From Microbacterium sp. Root61 (GTDB taxonomy: Bacteria > Actinomycetota > Actinomycetes > Actinomycetales > Microbacteriaceae): a DNA stretch of 64,000 nucleotides. The stretch is taken from assembly GCF_001427525.1 (NCBI RefSeq), contig NZ_LMGU01000001.1:3107713-3171712 (forward strand), read 5' to 3'. The stretch's first letter is position 1, and each line of letters begins with the position of its first letter. The translations under genes were made by a program, and so were the position numbers. The notes beneath the pieces were generated by a model that saw nothing but the letters and a program-made list of their open reading frames with translations, was not told the origin of the DNA and did not search any database. Shown in pieces: positions 1-9,142 of this stretch.

Positions 1-1
1 C

Positions 2-568
2 GGGCCCCGCGTCGACCCGCCCCTGGAGCCGCCGCTCGCGAATCAAGTGTGGGCGGCTGGTCCCCCCTCCGCGGCGGCGGACCTCGTCGAGGTGCTCGAT
101 GTGTCGGTCGAGACGCCGATGGATGCCGCATCCGCCGTCACCGCAGGACTCGTGGCCGCCTGGTGGGCGTGCGCGATCGGCGGCGCGCTGCTGGCCGGGG
201 TCGCGCTGGTCGCGCTTCTGACCGCCCTGACCGGGCAGCGTGCCGGCGAAGTGCTGGTGCTGCGCGCGGTCGGCGTCGCGCCGCGTCGACAGGCCCGGAT
301 GCGCACGGTCGAGGCATCCGTCGTCGTGATCCTCGCCGCCGCGCTCGGCACCGTCGGAGGGTTCGTGCTGTCGTGGCTCGTCATCCCCGGCCTCGCCGAG
401 GCGGCCGTCCCCGGAACCGACGTCGAGGCCACGTTCGCCGTCGACCCGTGGCCGATCCTCGCCGCCGTGGTGGTCATCGGCGTCGCACTCGTCGCGTTCT
501 CCATCGGCGGCTCGACTGCTGTGCGTCGGCAGGGCGCGTCGACCCGCCTTGAGGAGGCCGCGCCGTGA
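2..568 (+). CDS. FtsX-like ABC permease, C-terminal part (5' end outside window)
   Basis: The reading frame is open from the first bases of the window, so this is the 3' end of a longer gene; the in-frame GTG at 47 is probably internal. The visible protein has three hydrophobic segments (roughly residues 30-55, 95-120 and 140-160 counted from that GTG), separated by a short basic loop rich in Arg. This is the C-terminal membrane arrangement of an FtsX/MacB permease domain. Its stop overlaps the GTG start of the next permease by 4 bp, and two ATPase genes follow, so it is the first visible member of a MacB/LolCDE-type exporter operon. The substrate cannot be told from sequence. Confidence 0.8.
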   Translation, partial: GPRVDPPLEPPLANQVWAAGPPSAAADLVEVLDVSVETPMDAASAVTAGLVAAWWACAIGGALLAGVALVALLTALTGQRAGEVLVLRAVGVAPRRQARMRTVEASVVVILAAALGTVGGFVLSWLVIPGLAEAAVPGTDVEATFAVDPWPILAAVVVIGVALVAFSIGGSTAVRRQGASTRLEEAAP

Positions 569-3321
569 GCCGGACCTCGACCGCGGGCCTGATCGGCCGC
601 CACCTGCGCACCGCACCGGGAGCGCCGATCGCGGTCGCGCTTCTCGTGTTCGTGCTGACCGCGATCACGGTGTTCGGTCCGCTCGCGCTCACCGCGCTCA
701 GCGATGCGTCGCTGCGGTACCGTCTGGAGTCGGTCAGTCCGGTCGCTCGCGACGTCGATTCCTCCGTCGCGGCGCCGCCGACGGTCGGCCCCGGCGATGA
801 GGCGCTGACCGACCTCCCGCCGGGCACCGAGAACAGATGGGGAGCCTGGGACGCCGATCTCGAGCAGGTGCGCCGAGACACCCGCGCACCGACGTCGGGC
901 GCGCTGGAGAGAGCCCAGTACTTCACCCGCTTCGGCATCATCAAAGGTGCCGTGGCCTCTACGTATGTCGCGACCGACCCGCGGTTCGCGTCGCGGATCC
1001 GGATCGACACCGGACGCCTGCCGGAGGCCGGCCTCACCGAGGGGGAGTGGCAGGAAGGAATCCGGGCCGCCGTCGAGGAGGGAGCCGACCTGCCGCCGGT
1101 GGAGATCGTGCTCTCCACCGCCTCCGCGGAGGCCGCGGAGTGGCCGCTCGGTGAGACGCGAGTCGTCGCGGGAGAAGCGGCGTGGCCGTATCCGCTCCCT
1201 CTGACGCTCGTGGGTACGTTCGACGCGGTCGACGAGGGCGATACGTACTGGCAACACGCGACCGGCATCCTGACACCGGCGGTCGCGTTCGACGCCTTCA
1301 GTCAGCCCTTCCTCAAGCCCACGGCCTTCGCGGCGCCGGGTGCCCGCCTCGCGGTGTCCAGCAATATGCTCACCACCGTCTGGTATCCGTTCCAGGCCCA
1401 TGCGGTCACAGCCGATACCGCGCCGGACATCCTCGCCGGTCTCCGACGACTCACCGGTACAACCCAGAACATCGGCGCCGACGCCGGGTTCGGCGCCGTC
1501 GTCCCGCTCGGCTTCCGAACCGACGCGATCGCTGCCCTCGAGACCGGCATCGGCGAGGGCCGCTCCCTCACCGCCATCCTCGCGATGCTGGCGGCCGGCC
1601 CGCTCGGCGTCGCAATCGCGGTGCTGGTGCTCGGCTGCCGCATGATGCTCGAACGCCGCCGCCCGGCGCTGCGGCTGCTGTCGGCACGCGGCGCCACGGG
1701 CGGGCAGCAACGCGGACTGCTCGGGCTCGAGGGGCTTCTGGTCGGGGTGATCCCCGCCGCGCTCGGTGCCGCGATCGCATTCGTCGTCTCGGCCGCCGTT
1801 CTCCCGGGCGAGGTGGCAGGCCCCATCCAGGCGCCGGCGCTGCTCATCGCGCCGATCCTGCTCGCACTCCTCCCGGCAGTCGCGCTCGCGGCATCCGCTC
1901 TGTCGGTGCGCAGCGGCGAGCGGATCGATGATCCGACCCACAGTGGCGGGTGGCGGGTCGTGATCGAGCTCGCCGTCGTCGGACTCGCGGTGCTGGCGAC
2001 CGCGCTGCTGATCGTGCGGGGCGTCGGGCGCCCCGAAGAGCCGTTCGACCCGCTCGTGGTCGTCGCCCCGCTGCTGCTGGCACTCGTCGTCTGCATCCTG
2101 ACCCTGCGCGTGTACCCCGTGCTGCTGCGGTGGCTGCTGGCGCGGGAGCGCCGCGGCACCGGGTTCGTCGGCTTCCTCGGTGCCGCCCGTGCGCTGCGCG
2201 ACCCGGCGACCGGGCTCGCACCGGTGCTCGCCCTCGTCGTCGGCGTGTCGGTCGCGGTGTCCGCCGGCGTGCTGCTCTCGACCGTGCAGTCCGGCGCGAC
2301 CGCCGCCGCCCGCGCGGCCGTCGGCGCGGATCTGCAGCTGAGCGCCTCGCGGTTCGACGAGGGCGCTGTCGACGAAGTCGCCGGCATCGACGGCGTCGAG
2401 GCGGTCGCGGCGGTCGGTGCACTGTCGTCCGCCGAGGTGAGCGTGGATGAGAATCGCAAGCTCGCCCCGCTCTACCTCGTCGACCGTGCCACCCTCGACG
2501 AAGTGCAGGCGGGGCATCCGCCGCTCGTCCCGTCCGACGTCGATCTCGGCGACGGCACGGGCGCGATCCCGATCCTGTTCTCCGCGCGCGCCGACACCGT
2601 GATCGAGCCGGACACCGGCGAGCTGGAGCTCGAGCGAACCCCCGCGACCATCGCCGGAGTGATCGACGAGCAGGCGCCGTTCTCGTCGACGGCATCGTGG
2701 CTGCTCATCGACGACGCCTACGCGCCGGAAGTCAACGACACGCCCCCGCCGGTGGTGAGCCTCTTGGTCAGGCTTGCGCCGGGGACGGATGCTGCGACCG
2801 TCGCCGCGGAGGCGACCGCGCTGCTCGGACCCGGGGTGCGCTGGTCCAGCCCCGAGACGGTGCTGGAGACCGTCGAGGGCGGACCCGCCGCGGCCGGGCT
2901 GCGGGTCGCGCTGATCGCGTGCATCGCCGTCGCGGCTGCGCTCAGCGCGATCGCCGTCGTGATGACACTGGTGCTCGGCACGCGGGCGCGGCGCCGCATC
3001 CTCGCCCTCCTCGAGACCCTCGGCGCTCCGCCGCGTGTCGGCGGCGCGCTGGTCGCATGGGAGCTGTGGCCGGTCTGCGCGACCGCACTGGTGGCCGGTG
3101 CCGCGTTCGGCGCGGCCCTGCCGCTCCTCCTGCTGCGTGTCGTGGACCTCCAGCCGTTCACCGGCGGCATCGCGCAGCCCGCCTACGTGGCCGATCCGCT
3201 CGTACTGACCGTCGCCATCGGCGGGTTCCTGCTGGCGACCGCCGTCTTCACCCTCATCGCCCTCGCGATCTCCCGGCGCGCCCGCGCCGCGGCGATCCTC
3301 CGTACCGTGGAGGAGTCATGA
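565..3321 (+). CDS. FtsX-like ABC transporter permease, large
   Basis: A 918-residue membrane protein. One N-terminal membrane segment (about residues 25-48) is followed by a large extracellular domain (about 50-320). A cluster of hydrophobic helices lies at about 330-575, then a second extracellular domain (about 580-770), and three final helices end in a basic tail. This double FtsX-domain plan fits MacB-like exporters that pass force from cytoplasmic ATPases to an extracellular domain. The GTG start overlaps the previous stop (GTGA) and the gene ends in ATGA overlapping the first ATPase, so all four genes should be co-translated. Lipid, peptide or drug export are all possible. Confidence 0.85.
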   Translation: MSRTSTAGLIGRHLRTAPGAPIAVALLVFVLTAITVFGPLALTALSDASLRYRLESVSPVARDVDSSVAAPPTVGPGDEALTDLPPGTENRWGAWDADLEQVRRDTRAPTSGALERAQYFTRFGIIKGAVASTYVATDPRFASRIRIDTGRLPEAGLTEGEWQEGIRAAVEEGADLPPVEIVLSTASAEAAEWPLGETRVVAGEAAWPYPLPLTLVGTFDAVDEGDTYWQHATGILTPAVAFDAFSQPFLKPTAFAAPGARLAVSSNMLTTVWYPFQAHAVTADTAPDILAGLRRLTGTTQNIGADAGFGAVVPLGFRTDAIAALETGIGEGRSLTAILAMLAAGPLGVAIAVLVLGCRMMLERRRPALRLLSARGATGGQQRGLLGLEGLLVGVIPAALGAAIAFVVSAAVLPGEVAGPIQAPALLIAPILLALLPAVALAASALSVRSGERIDDPTHSGGWRVVIELAVVGLAVLATALLIVRGVGRPEEPFDPLVVVAPLLLALVVCILTLRVYPVLLRWLLARERRGTGFVGFLGAARALRDPATGLAPVLALVVGVSVAVSAGVLLSTVQSGATAAARAAVGADLQLSASRFDEGAVDEVAGIDGVEAVAAVGALSSAEVSVDENRKLAPLYLVDRATLDEVQAGHPPLVPSDVDLGDGTGAIPILFSARADTVIEPDTGELELERTPATIAGVIDEQAPFSSTASWLLIDDAYAPEVNDTPPPVVSLLVRLAPGTDAATVAAEATALLGPGVRWSSPETVLETVEGGPAAAGLRVALIACIAVAAALSAIAVVMTLVLGTRARRRILALLETLGAPPRVGGALVAWELWPVCATALVAGAAFGAALPLLLLRVVDLQPFTGGIAQPAYVADPLVLTVAIGGFLLATAVFTLIALAISRRARAAAILRTVEES

Positions 3322-4289
3322 CCACTCCCACCGTCACTCCGGCATCGACCGTCGAGCCCGACATCCTGTGCACGGACCTCGTCCGCATCTTCACGACGCA
3401 AGGCGTCGAGGTCCAAGCACTGCAGGGGTTGAACCTCCGGGTGGAGCGCGGCGAACTCGTCGCCGTGGTCGGGGCCTCCGGCTCCGGCAAGTCCACGCTC
3501 TTGTCGATCCTGTCCAGCCTCGACGTCCCCACCGCCGGTGTCGCCCGCGTCGCCGGGCGCGACCTCCTCACAATGACCGCCCGCGAGCGGGTGATCTTCC
3601 GCCGCGAGGCCGTCGGGTTCGTCTTCCAGCAGACTTCGCGCAACCTGCTGCCGTATCTCACGGCGGCCGAGAACGTGGCTGCGGCCCTTGCCATCACCGG
3701 TCGGCCGAAGGGGCACAAGGAGCGCGCCGACCGGGTCGCAGGACTCCTGGACCTGCTCGAGGTGTCGCATTGCGCGGAACGCCGCCCCACCGAGATGTCG
3801 GGCGGGGAGCAGCAGCGCGCCGCGATCGCGGTGAGCATCGCCAACAGCCCGCGCGTGCTGCTGGCAGATGAGCCGACCGGTGAGCTGGACGACACCACCA
3901 GCGCTCACGTTCTCGAGGCGATGCGCTCGGTCAACCGCGAACTCGGTGTGACGACCCTCATCGTGACGCACGACCCCTCCGTGTCGGAGCACGTGGCCCG
4001 TACCGTGCAGATCCGCGACGGGCGCACCTCCACCGAGGTGCTGCGCTCCACGCGCGTCGACGAGCACGGCGCCGAGGAGCACGTCGCCGAGGAGTACGCG
4101 GTGCTCGACCGCGTCGGCCGGCTGCAGCTGCCCGACGACTTCGTGCAGGCGCTCGACCTGCGCGAGCGCGTGCGCCTGGCACTGGAGCCCGACCACGTCG
4201 GCGTCTTCCCCGGTCAGCGGAAGGTCCCCGCGGCATCCGACGTTGAGGGATCCTCAGACGACACGTCCACCCCCGAGGAGACCCCATGA
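3318..4289 (+). CDS. ABC transporter ATP-binding protein (LolD/MacB type) with C-terminal extension
   Basis: A 323-residue ATPase. Walker A GASGSGKST lies near residues 53-60, the signature reads MSGGEQQRAA and Walker B VLLADEPTGELD, so it looks catalytically complete. The start at 3318 is chosen because it overlaps the permease stop (ATGA) and directly precedes the nucleotide-binding domain. After the ATPase domain comes an unusual tail of about 90 residues. Part of it (VGRLQLPDDFVQALDLRERV) resembles a short AbrB-like swapped-hairpin module; the last 25 residues are acidic and Ser/Thr-rich. It overlaps the second ATPase by 4 bp, suggesting a heterodimeric ATPase pair energising the two FtsX permeases. 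Confidence 0.9.
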   Translation: MTTPTVTPASTVEPDILCTDLVRIFTTQGVEVQALQGLNLRVERGELVAVVGASGSGKSTLLSILSSLDVPTAGVARVAGRDLLTMTARERVIFRREAVGFVFQQTSRNLLPYLTAAENVAAALAITGRPKGHKERADRVAGLLDLLEVSHCAERRPTEMSGGEQQRAAIAVSIANSPRVLLADEPTGELDDTTSAHVLEAMRSVNRELGVTTLIVTHDPSVSEHVARTVQIRDGRTSTEVLRSTRVDEHGAEEHVAEEYAVLDRVGRLQLPDDFVQALDLRERVRLALEPDHVGVFPGQRKVPAASDVEGSSDDTSTPEETP

Positions 4290-5107
4290 CCACGGCACTG
4301 CGCGCAGAGAAGCTGACCCGCACCTTCGAGTCCGCTTCCGGCGAGGTGCACGCCTGCGCCGACATCGACCTCGAGCTGCACCCCGGGGAGCTGCTCGTCG
4401 TCCGCGGCGCGTCCGGCGCCGGGAAGACGACGCTGCTCAACCTGCTCGGGGTGCTCGACAGCCCGACCTCCGGCACCGTCTGGATCGGCGACGTCGACAC
4501 CACGACGCTCGGCGAGGACGCACTGGCCGAGCTGCGCCGCGAGAACCTCGGCTTCATCTTCCAGTCGTTCGGCCTCATCCCGGTGCTGTCGGCGGCCGAA
4601 AACGTCGAACTGCCCCTGCGCATCGCCAAGACCGACCCGGCCGAGCGGGCCGAGCGCGTCGCCGCGGCGCTCGAACTCGTCGGACTGGGCGACCACGCGG
4701 CGCAGCGCCCCGCCGAGCTCTCCGGCGGTCAGCAGCAGCGCGTCGGCATCGCCAGGGCGATCGTCACCCGTCCCCGCATCCTCATCGCCGACGAGCCGAC
4801 CGGCCAGCTCGACTCGCGCACGGCCGCGACGATCATGGACCTGCTCAGCGACCTCGCCCACACCCAGGGCTTGGCCGCGATCGTGTCGACCCACGACCCG
4901 CTCCTGGTGGCCCGCGCCGACCGCGTCATCGAACTGCACGATGGGCGCATCACGCGTGTGAGCGAACGGGATGCCGCGACGGCCGTCGATGACCCGATCG
5001 ACCCGGAAGACCCGGTCGCCCCGACCGGCACCGCGGATGCGGGGGCCCGTGACGGGCATCCGCTCACCCGTGCGGAGGCGCGGGCGCTGCGCGACCGCGA
5101 GAGCTGA
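4286..5107 (+). CDS. ABC transporter ATP-binding protein (LolD/MacB type)
   Basis: A 273-residue ATPase with Walker A GASGAGKTT, signature LSGGQQQRVGIAR, Walker B ILIADEPTGQLD and a following STHD switch histidine, so it should be active. The ATG overlaps the stop of the upstream ATPase. The family usually stops near 230 residues; here about 40 extra residues (Asp/Pro-rich, ending in a basic RAEARALRD stretch) follow. It is the last gene of the exporter operon and faces hemA; a short dyad at the stop codon probably terminates both. Confidence 0.9.
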   Translation: MTTALRAEKLTRTFESASGEVHACADIDLELHPGELLVVRGASGAGKTTLLNLLGVLDSPTSGTVWIGDVDTTTLGEDALAELRRENLGFIFQSFGLIPVLSAAENVELPLRIAKTDPAERAERVAAALELVGLGDHAAQRPAELSGGQQQRVGIARAIVTRPRILIADEPTGQLDSRTAATIMDLLSDLAHTQGLAAIVSTHDPLLVARADRVIELHDGRITRVSERDAATAVDDPIDPEDPVAPTGTADAGARDGHPLTRAEARALRDRES

Positions 5108-5119
5108 GCCCGGCTCAGC
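5103..5119. terminator. Bidirectional terminator between ABC operon and hemA
   Basis: A tight inverted repeat GCTGAGCC-C-GGCTCAGC spans the stop codons of two convergent genes. There is no T-run, as is common in high-GC actinobacteria. Function is inferred from position. Confidence 0.45.
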
Positions 5120-6449
5120 CGGCGAGTTCGTCGTCCGCGGCGGCGGACGCGGGCTCGGCGAGCTCGATGCCGAACAGCGCGGTCAGCGCCGCGGTGTACT
5201 CGTCGGCCCGGCCGATGCGGGCGAACTCGTGGGCCCGAGCGGTCGGGGTGTGCAGCAGCACGCCCACCAGGTGGCGGAGGGACTGCTCTGTGCTGCCGTC
5301 GTCGCCGCGGGCCTTCGCACGGGCGATCTCCGCTTCGAGCAGGCCGAACACGTGGGTGCGCAGCGCCACGACGGCGGGCTCCACGGCGCGGCTCTCGCCC
5401 ACGACCGCGAACCGGTGCGCGGCGTCCTTCACAACGGCGCGCGCGGCATCCGTCGCCTGCAGCTCCTCCAGCGGCGCGTGCAGGCGGATGGTCTCGAGGT
5501 CGAGCAAGTCGATGCCGTCGATCCCGACCACATCCGGGTCCACGTTGCGCGGCAGGCCGAGGTCGATGATCAGCCGCCGGGTCGTCGTGACCGGCGGCGC
5601 AGGCTGCACGGGGCAGCCGAAGGCCACGGTCGGCGCGCCCTGGCCTGCGCCGCCCTCGGTGAGGGTGCGGGCCGAGAGCACCGGCGTCTCCGCGGTGGTG
5701 CAGGTCACGATCAGCTCCGCGCGGGCGGCGACCTGCGCGTATGCGTCGGCCGCGACCGAGCGGATCCCGTGCTTCGCGGCGAACCGCTCGCCGCGTCCGG
5801 ACGGCGAATAGACGCTGATGTCGGCCGCGCCGTGGTCGCGCAGCGCCGCCAGCGTCGCCGCCGCGTACGAGCCGGTGCCGACCAGCAGCACGGGCAGTGC
5901 CGACCAGTCCGCGATGCGGCTGTCGGCGAGGTCGAGTGCGAGCCGCACCAGCGAGCGACCGGCCCGGCCCAGAGCCGTGGAGTTCTTCACACCGCGCTGC
6001 GTCTCGGATGCGCGCTGGAACAGGCGCTCGAGCTCGCGGGACGTCGTGCCCTTCTCCCGGGCATCCGCCAGGGCGCGCCGCACCTGACCGGCGATCTCGC
6101 CCTCTCCGACGACGACGGATTCGAGCCCCGAGGCCACAGCGAACAGGTGCTCGGCGACCGGGCGTCCCTCGATGACCCGGTACGAGCCCTCGAATTCGGC
6201 GGGTGTCACGCCGGTGGCGGCCTCGATGGCCAACAGCGTCGCCTCGACCCCGACCGCGCCTGCGGCGGTGACCGGCTCGTCCATCTCGACGTACGCCTCG
6301 AAGCGGTTGCAGGTGGCCACCACGACGGCTCCCTGCACGCAGTCGTCATGCGCCGAGATGAGCGGCGCGATCGCGGTGGTGTGCACGCTGAGGCGCTCGA
6401 GGAGCTCGAAGGAGGCCGTCTTGTGGCTCGCTGTCACGCACATCAGCAC
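5115..6449 (-). CDS. hemA: Glutamyl-tRNA reductase
   Basis: Catalyses NADPH-dependent reduction of glutamyl-tRNA(Glu) to glutamate-1-semialdehyde, the first committed step of C5 heme synthesis. The N-terminus carries the family motif TASHKTASFELLERLS, followed by the catalytic Cys in VVATCNRFEAY, a Rossmann region with GTGSYAAATLAAL and the C-terminal dimerisation helices. About 444 residues, normal for the family. GTG at 6449 is preferred because a TACCAT -10-like box lies 6 nt upstream (leaderless pattern); an in-frame GTG at 6455 and ATG at 6443 are alternatives. It is divergent from the hemE operon, which contains the other heme genes including hemL, the next enzyme. Confidence 0.95.
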   Translation of the reverse strand: MLMCVTASHKTASFELLERLSVHTTAIAPLISAHDDCVQGAVVVATCNRFEAYVEMDEPVTAAGAVGVEATLLAIEAATGVTPAEFEGSYRVIEGRPVAEHLFAVASGLESVVVGEGEIAGQVRRALADAREKGTTSRELERLFQRASETQRGVKNSTALGRAGRSLVRLALDLADSRIADWSALPVLLVGTGSYAAATLAALRDHGAADISVYSPSGRGERFAAKHGIRSVAADAYAQVAARAELIVTCTTAETPVLSARTLTEGGAGQGAPTVAFGCPVQPAPPVTTTRRLIIDLGLPRNVDPDVVGIDGIDLLDLETIRLHAPLEELQATDAARAVVKDAAHRFAVVGESRAVEPAVVALRTHVFGLLEAEIARAKARGDDGSTEQSLRHLVGVLLHTPTARAHEFARIGRADEYTAALTALFGIELAEPASAAADDELAG

Positions 6450-6522
6450 TGTCACATGGTAACCCGAGGCGGCTGACCGCTTCCCATCGGTGACGCACAG
6501 CGTCGGGTGCGAGGATGGACGA

Positions 6523-7572
6523 ATGCCTGGTCCCGCCGATTCCCTGTTGGTTCGCGCACTGCGCGGTGAGCGCCTCGACCGCCCGCCGGTGTGGTTCATG
6601 CGGCAGGCGGGACGCTCCCTGCCCGAGTACCGCGATCTGCGCGTCGGTACGCGCATGCTCGATGCCTGCCTGGAACCGTCGCTGGCCGCCGAGATCACCC
6701 TGCAGCCGGTGCGCCGGCACGGCGTGGACGCCGCGATCTTCTTCAGCGACATCGTCGTGCCGCTGCGCCTGGCCGGGGTCGAGGTCGAGATCCAGCCCGG
6801 ACGCGGCCCCGTGTTCGCCGAGCCGGTGCGAACCGCCGATGACGTGCGGCGCATCACCGCGATCTCCCCGGACGCCGTCGCCCAGGCCGCCGGCCCGATC
6901 CGGGAGGCCGCCGCGCTCGTCGTGGCGGAGCTCGCGGCATCCGGCACCCCGCTGATCGGCTTCGCCGGCGCCCCGTTCACCCTTGCGGCCTACCTCATCG
7001 AGGGCGGGCCGTCCAAGGAGCACCTGCGCGCCCGTGCCATGATGCACGCCGACCCGGAGTCGTGGCACCGGCTCGCGGGCTGGCTCGCGGCCGTGTCGGC
7101 GGCGTTCCTCGCAGCGCAGGTCGAGGGCGGGGCATCCGCCGTGCAGCTCTTCGACTCGTGGGCCGGGTCGCTCTCGCCCGCCGACTACCGCGCGTTCGTC
7201 GCACCGCACTCGCTCTCGGCGCTGGAGCCGATGCTCGGCTCGGTGCCGACGATCCACTTCGGTGTCGGAACCGGCCCGATCCTCGCCGATATGCGGCTCG
7301 GCGGACGGGTGGATGCCGTGGGCGTGGACTGGCGGATGCCGCTGGATGAGGCGGCCGCCTTGCTCGGCGACGCCACGACCGTGCAGGGCAACATCGACCC
7401 GGCGCTGCTGCAGGCGCCGTGGCCCGTGCTGGAAGCGCACGTCCTCGACGTCATCGAGCGGGGACGGTCGGCCCGCGCCCACATCCTCAACCTCGGGCAC
7501 GGCGTGCCGCCGGAGACGGACCCCGCGGTCCTGACCCGCATCGTCGCGCTCGCGCACGGGGAGACGGCATGA
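6523..7572 (+). CDS. hemE: Uroporphyrinogen III decarboxylase
   Basis: Removes four carboxyl groups from uroporphyrinogen III to give coproporphyrinogen III. The 349-residue protein has the diagnostic N-terminal PPVWFMRQAGRSLPEYR motif (catalytic Arg region), FSDIVVPLRLAGVEVE, GFAGAPFTLAAYLIEGGPS and a C-terminal LNLGHGVPPETDP. ATG 6523 is chosen over the upstream in-frame GTG 6490 because GAGGATGG lies just upstream and the conserved domain begins immediately. It is the first gene of a long heme operon and overlaps hemY by ATGA. Confidence 0.95.
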   Translation: MPGPADSLLVRALRGERLDRPPVWFMRQAGRSLPEYRDLRVGTRMLDACLEPSLAAEITLQPVRRHGVDAAIFFSDIVVPLRLAGVEVEIQPGRGPVFAEPVRTADDVRRITAISPDAVAQAAGPIREAAALVVAELAASGTPLIGFAGAPFTLAAYLIEGGPSKEHLRARAMMHADPESWHRLAGWLAAVSAAFLAAQVEGGASAVQLFDSWAGSLSPADYRAFVAPHSLSALEPMLGSVPTIHFGVGTGPILADMRLGGRVDAVGVDWRMPLDEAAALLGDATTVQGNIDPALLQAPWPVLEAHVLDVIERGRSARAHILNLGHGVPPETDPAVLTRIVALAHGETA

Positions 7573-9041
7573 CCGACGGTGTCGAGGAGCTCGCCGCGCA
7601 CGCCCGCGATACGCACATCGTGGTCGTCGGCGGCGGAGTCGCCGGGCTCGTCGCGGCACTGGAGTGCGCCAAAGTCGGGATGCAGGTCACGGTGGTCGAG
7701 GCATCCGACAGCTTCGGCGGCGCGGTGCGCTCTGCCGAGGTGGCCGGCATCACGGTCGACGCCGGAGCCGAGAGCTACGCGACCCGCGGGGGTACCGTCC
7801 GCGCGCTGATCGACGAGCTCGGACTCGGCGATGCCGTGGTCCGGCCGGCGGCCGGTCGCGCGTGGGTCGCCGGCATCCCAGGTGTCGGCGCCGCGCCACT
7901 GCCGGCCGGCAGCGTGCTCGGCATCCCGGACAATCCGTGGGGCGACGACGTGCGACGCATCATCGGCTGGCGCGGCGTCTGGCGCGCCTACCTCGACCGC
8001 CTCCGTCCGCCGCTGACGATCGGTCACGAGCGCAGCCTCGGCGCCCTGGTGCGCACCCGCATGGGGGAGCGCGTGCTCGACCGGCTCGTCGCCCCCGTCA
8101 CGACCGGCGTCTACTCGGCGCGTCCCGACGACATCGACGTGGACTTCGCCGCGCCCGGCCTCAACTCGGCGCTCACCCGCACCGGCTCGCTGGCCGGTGC
8201 CGTCGCCCAGCTGACCGGCGCGCGCACCGGCGCTCCGGGCGCGGCCGTCGAGGGACTCGCCGGCGGGATGTCGCGGCTCGTCGCGGCGCTCACCGAGCGG
8301 TTGATCGCCCTCGATGCCGAGCTGCTCTCCTCGACAGAGGCCCGGGCCGTCGCCGCGCGCGACGGCGGCGGCTGGGCGGTGTCGATCCACGCGGAGGACG
8401 ATCCGCGCGTAGAACTCCGCGCCGACGCCGTCATCGTCGCGACACCGGAAGCCATCGCGCGCGCACTGCTGTCGCCGAGCGTGCCGGAACTCTCCGGCGA
8501 TGCGGGCGAGGCGCCCATGGTCGAGATCGTGACCCTCGTGCTGGAGTCCCGTGCCCTCGATGCCGCGCCGCGCGGGACCGGAGTGCTCACCGTGCCCGGC
8601 TCCTTCTCCGCGAAGGCCCTGACTCACTCGACCGCCAAGTGGGACTGGGTCGCCCGAGCCGCGGATGGCCTGCACGTCGTCCGGGTGTCGTTCGGGGCGC
8701 AGGGCGAAGAGCCTGCGACCGCGCGGCTGGACGACGCGGATGCCGCAGCGCTGGCTCTGGCCGAGGCATCCGCTCTGCTGGGTGTGCCGCTGCAGCCCGG
8801 CGATCTGCGCGGCGCGCACCGTGAGCGGTTCACACAGTCGCAGCCGGCGTCGGTCATCGGCCGCGCGGCCGCCAGTGCTGCCGCGCGGACGACCGTGCAT
8901 CGCCGGCCGGGACTCGCGGTGGTCGGCGCCTGGGTCGCCGGAACCGGCCTCGCCCAGGTGGTGCCGGACGCCGTGAACGAGGCGGAACTGGTGCGCCGCA
9001 CCACGCTGTTCGGTGCTCCACCGGCCGACAGCACGCTCTGA
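7569..9041 (+). CDS. hemY: Coproporphyrinogen III / protoporphyrinogen oxidase (HemY/CgoX type)
   Basis: An FAD-dependent oxidase of 490 residues. The dinucleotide-binding motif VVVGGGVAGLVAALE lies at about residues 18-32, followed by the family's FGGAVRS and the DAGAESYATR region. C-terminal HRRPGLAVVGAWVAGTGLAQ is the second FAD contact. In actinobacteria this enzyme usually oxidises coproporphyrinogen III to coproporphyrin III (CgoX), the substrate of the coproporphyrin-dependent route; a ChdC gene in the same operon supports that reading. ATG overlaps the hemE stop. The ferrochelatase of the pathway is not in the window. Confidence 0.93.
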   Translation: MTDGVEELAAHARDTHIVVVGGGVAGLVAALECAKVGMQVTVVEASDSFGGAVRSAEVAGITVDAGAESYATRGGTVRALIDELGLGDAVVRPAAGRAWVAGIPGVGAAPLPAGSVLGIPDNPWGDDVRRIIGWRGVWRAYLDRLRPPLTIGHERSLGALVRTRMGERVLDRLVAPVTTGVYSARPDDIDVDFAAPGLNSALTRTGSLAGAVAQLTGARTGAPGAAVEGLAGGMSRLVAALTERLIALDAELLSSTEARAVAARDGGGWAVSIHAEDDPRVELRADAVIVATPEAIARALLSPSVPELSGDAGEAPMVEIVTLVLESRALDAAPRGTGVLTVPGSFSAKALTHSTAKWDWVARAADGLHVVRVSFGAQGEEPATARLDDADAAALALAEASALLGVPLQPGDLRGAHRERFTQSQPASVIGRAAASAAARTTVHRRPGLAVVGAWVAGTGLAQVVPDAVNEAELVRRTTLFGAPPADSTL

Positions 9042-9073
9042 ACCGTCTGACGGCGCCGAGACCGGAAGGACTG

Positions 9074-9103
9074 ATGCCGGAATCGGCATACAGGACTACC
9101 CTG
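9074..9103 (+). promoter_or_regulatory. Possible internal promoter and small dyad upstream of the envelope-protein trio
   Basis: ATGCCG-GAAT-CGGCAT forms a 6-bp dyad (9074-9089) after hemY, and TACCCT (9098-9103) resembles the local TANNNT -10 boxes. This 101-bp gap is the largest within the first part of the heme operon, so partial termination plus re-initiation is plausible. Weak evidence. Confidence 0.3.
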
Positions 9104-9142
9104 GGACCAGACCATCCGTCTCATCCAGCGTGAGGAGACCCC

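Noticed and set aside
43..2517. An 824-codon minus-strand open frame across the first permeases
   Set aside because: Low-complexity Arg/Glu/Gly-rich translation opposite clear FtsX-like membrane proteins.
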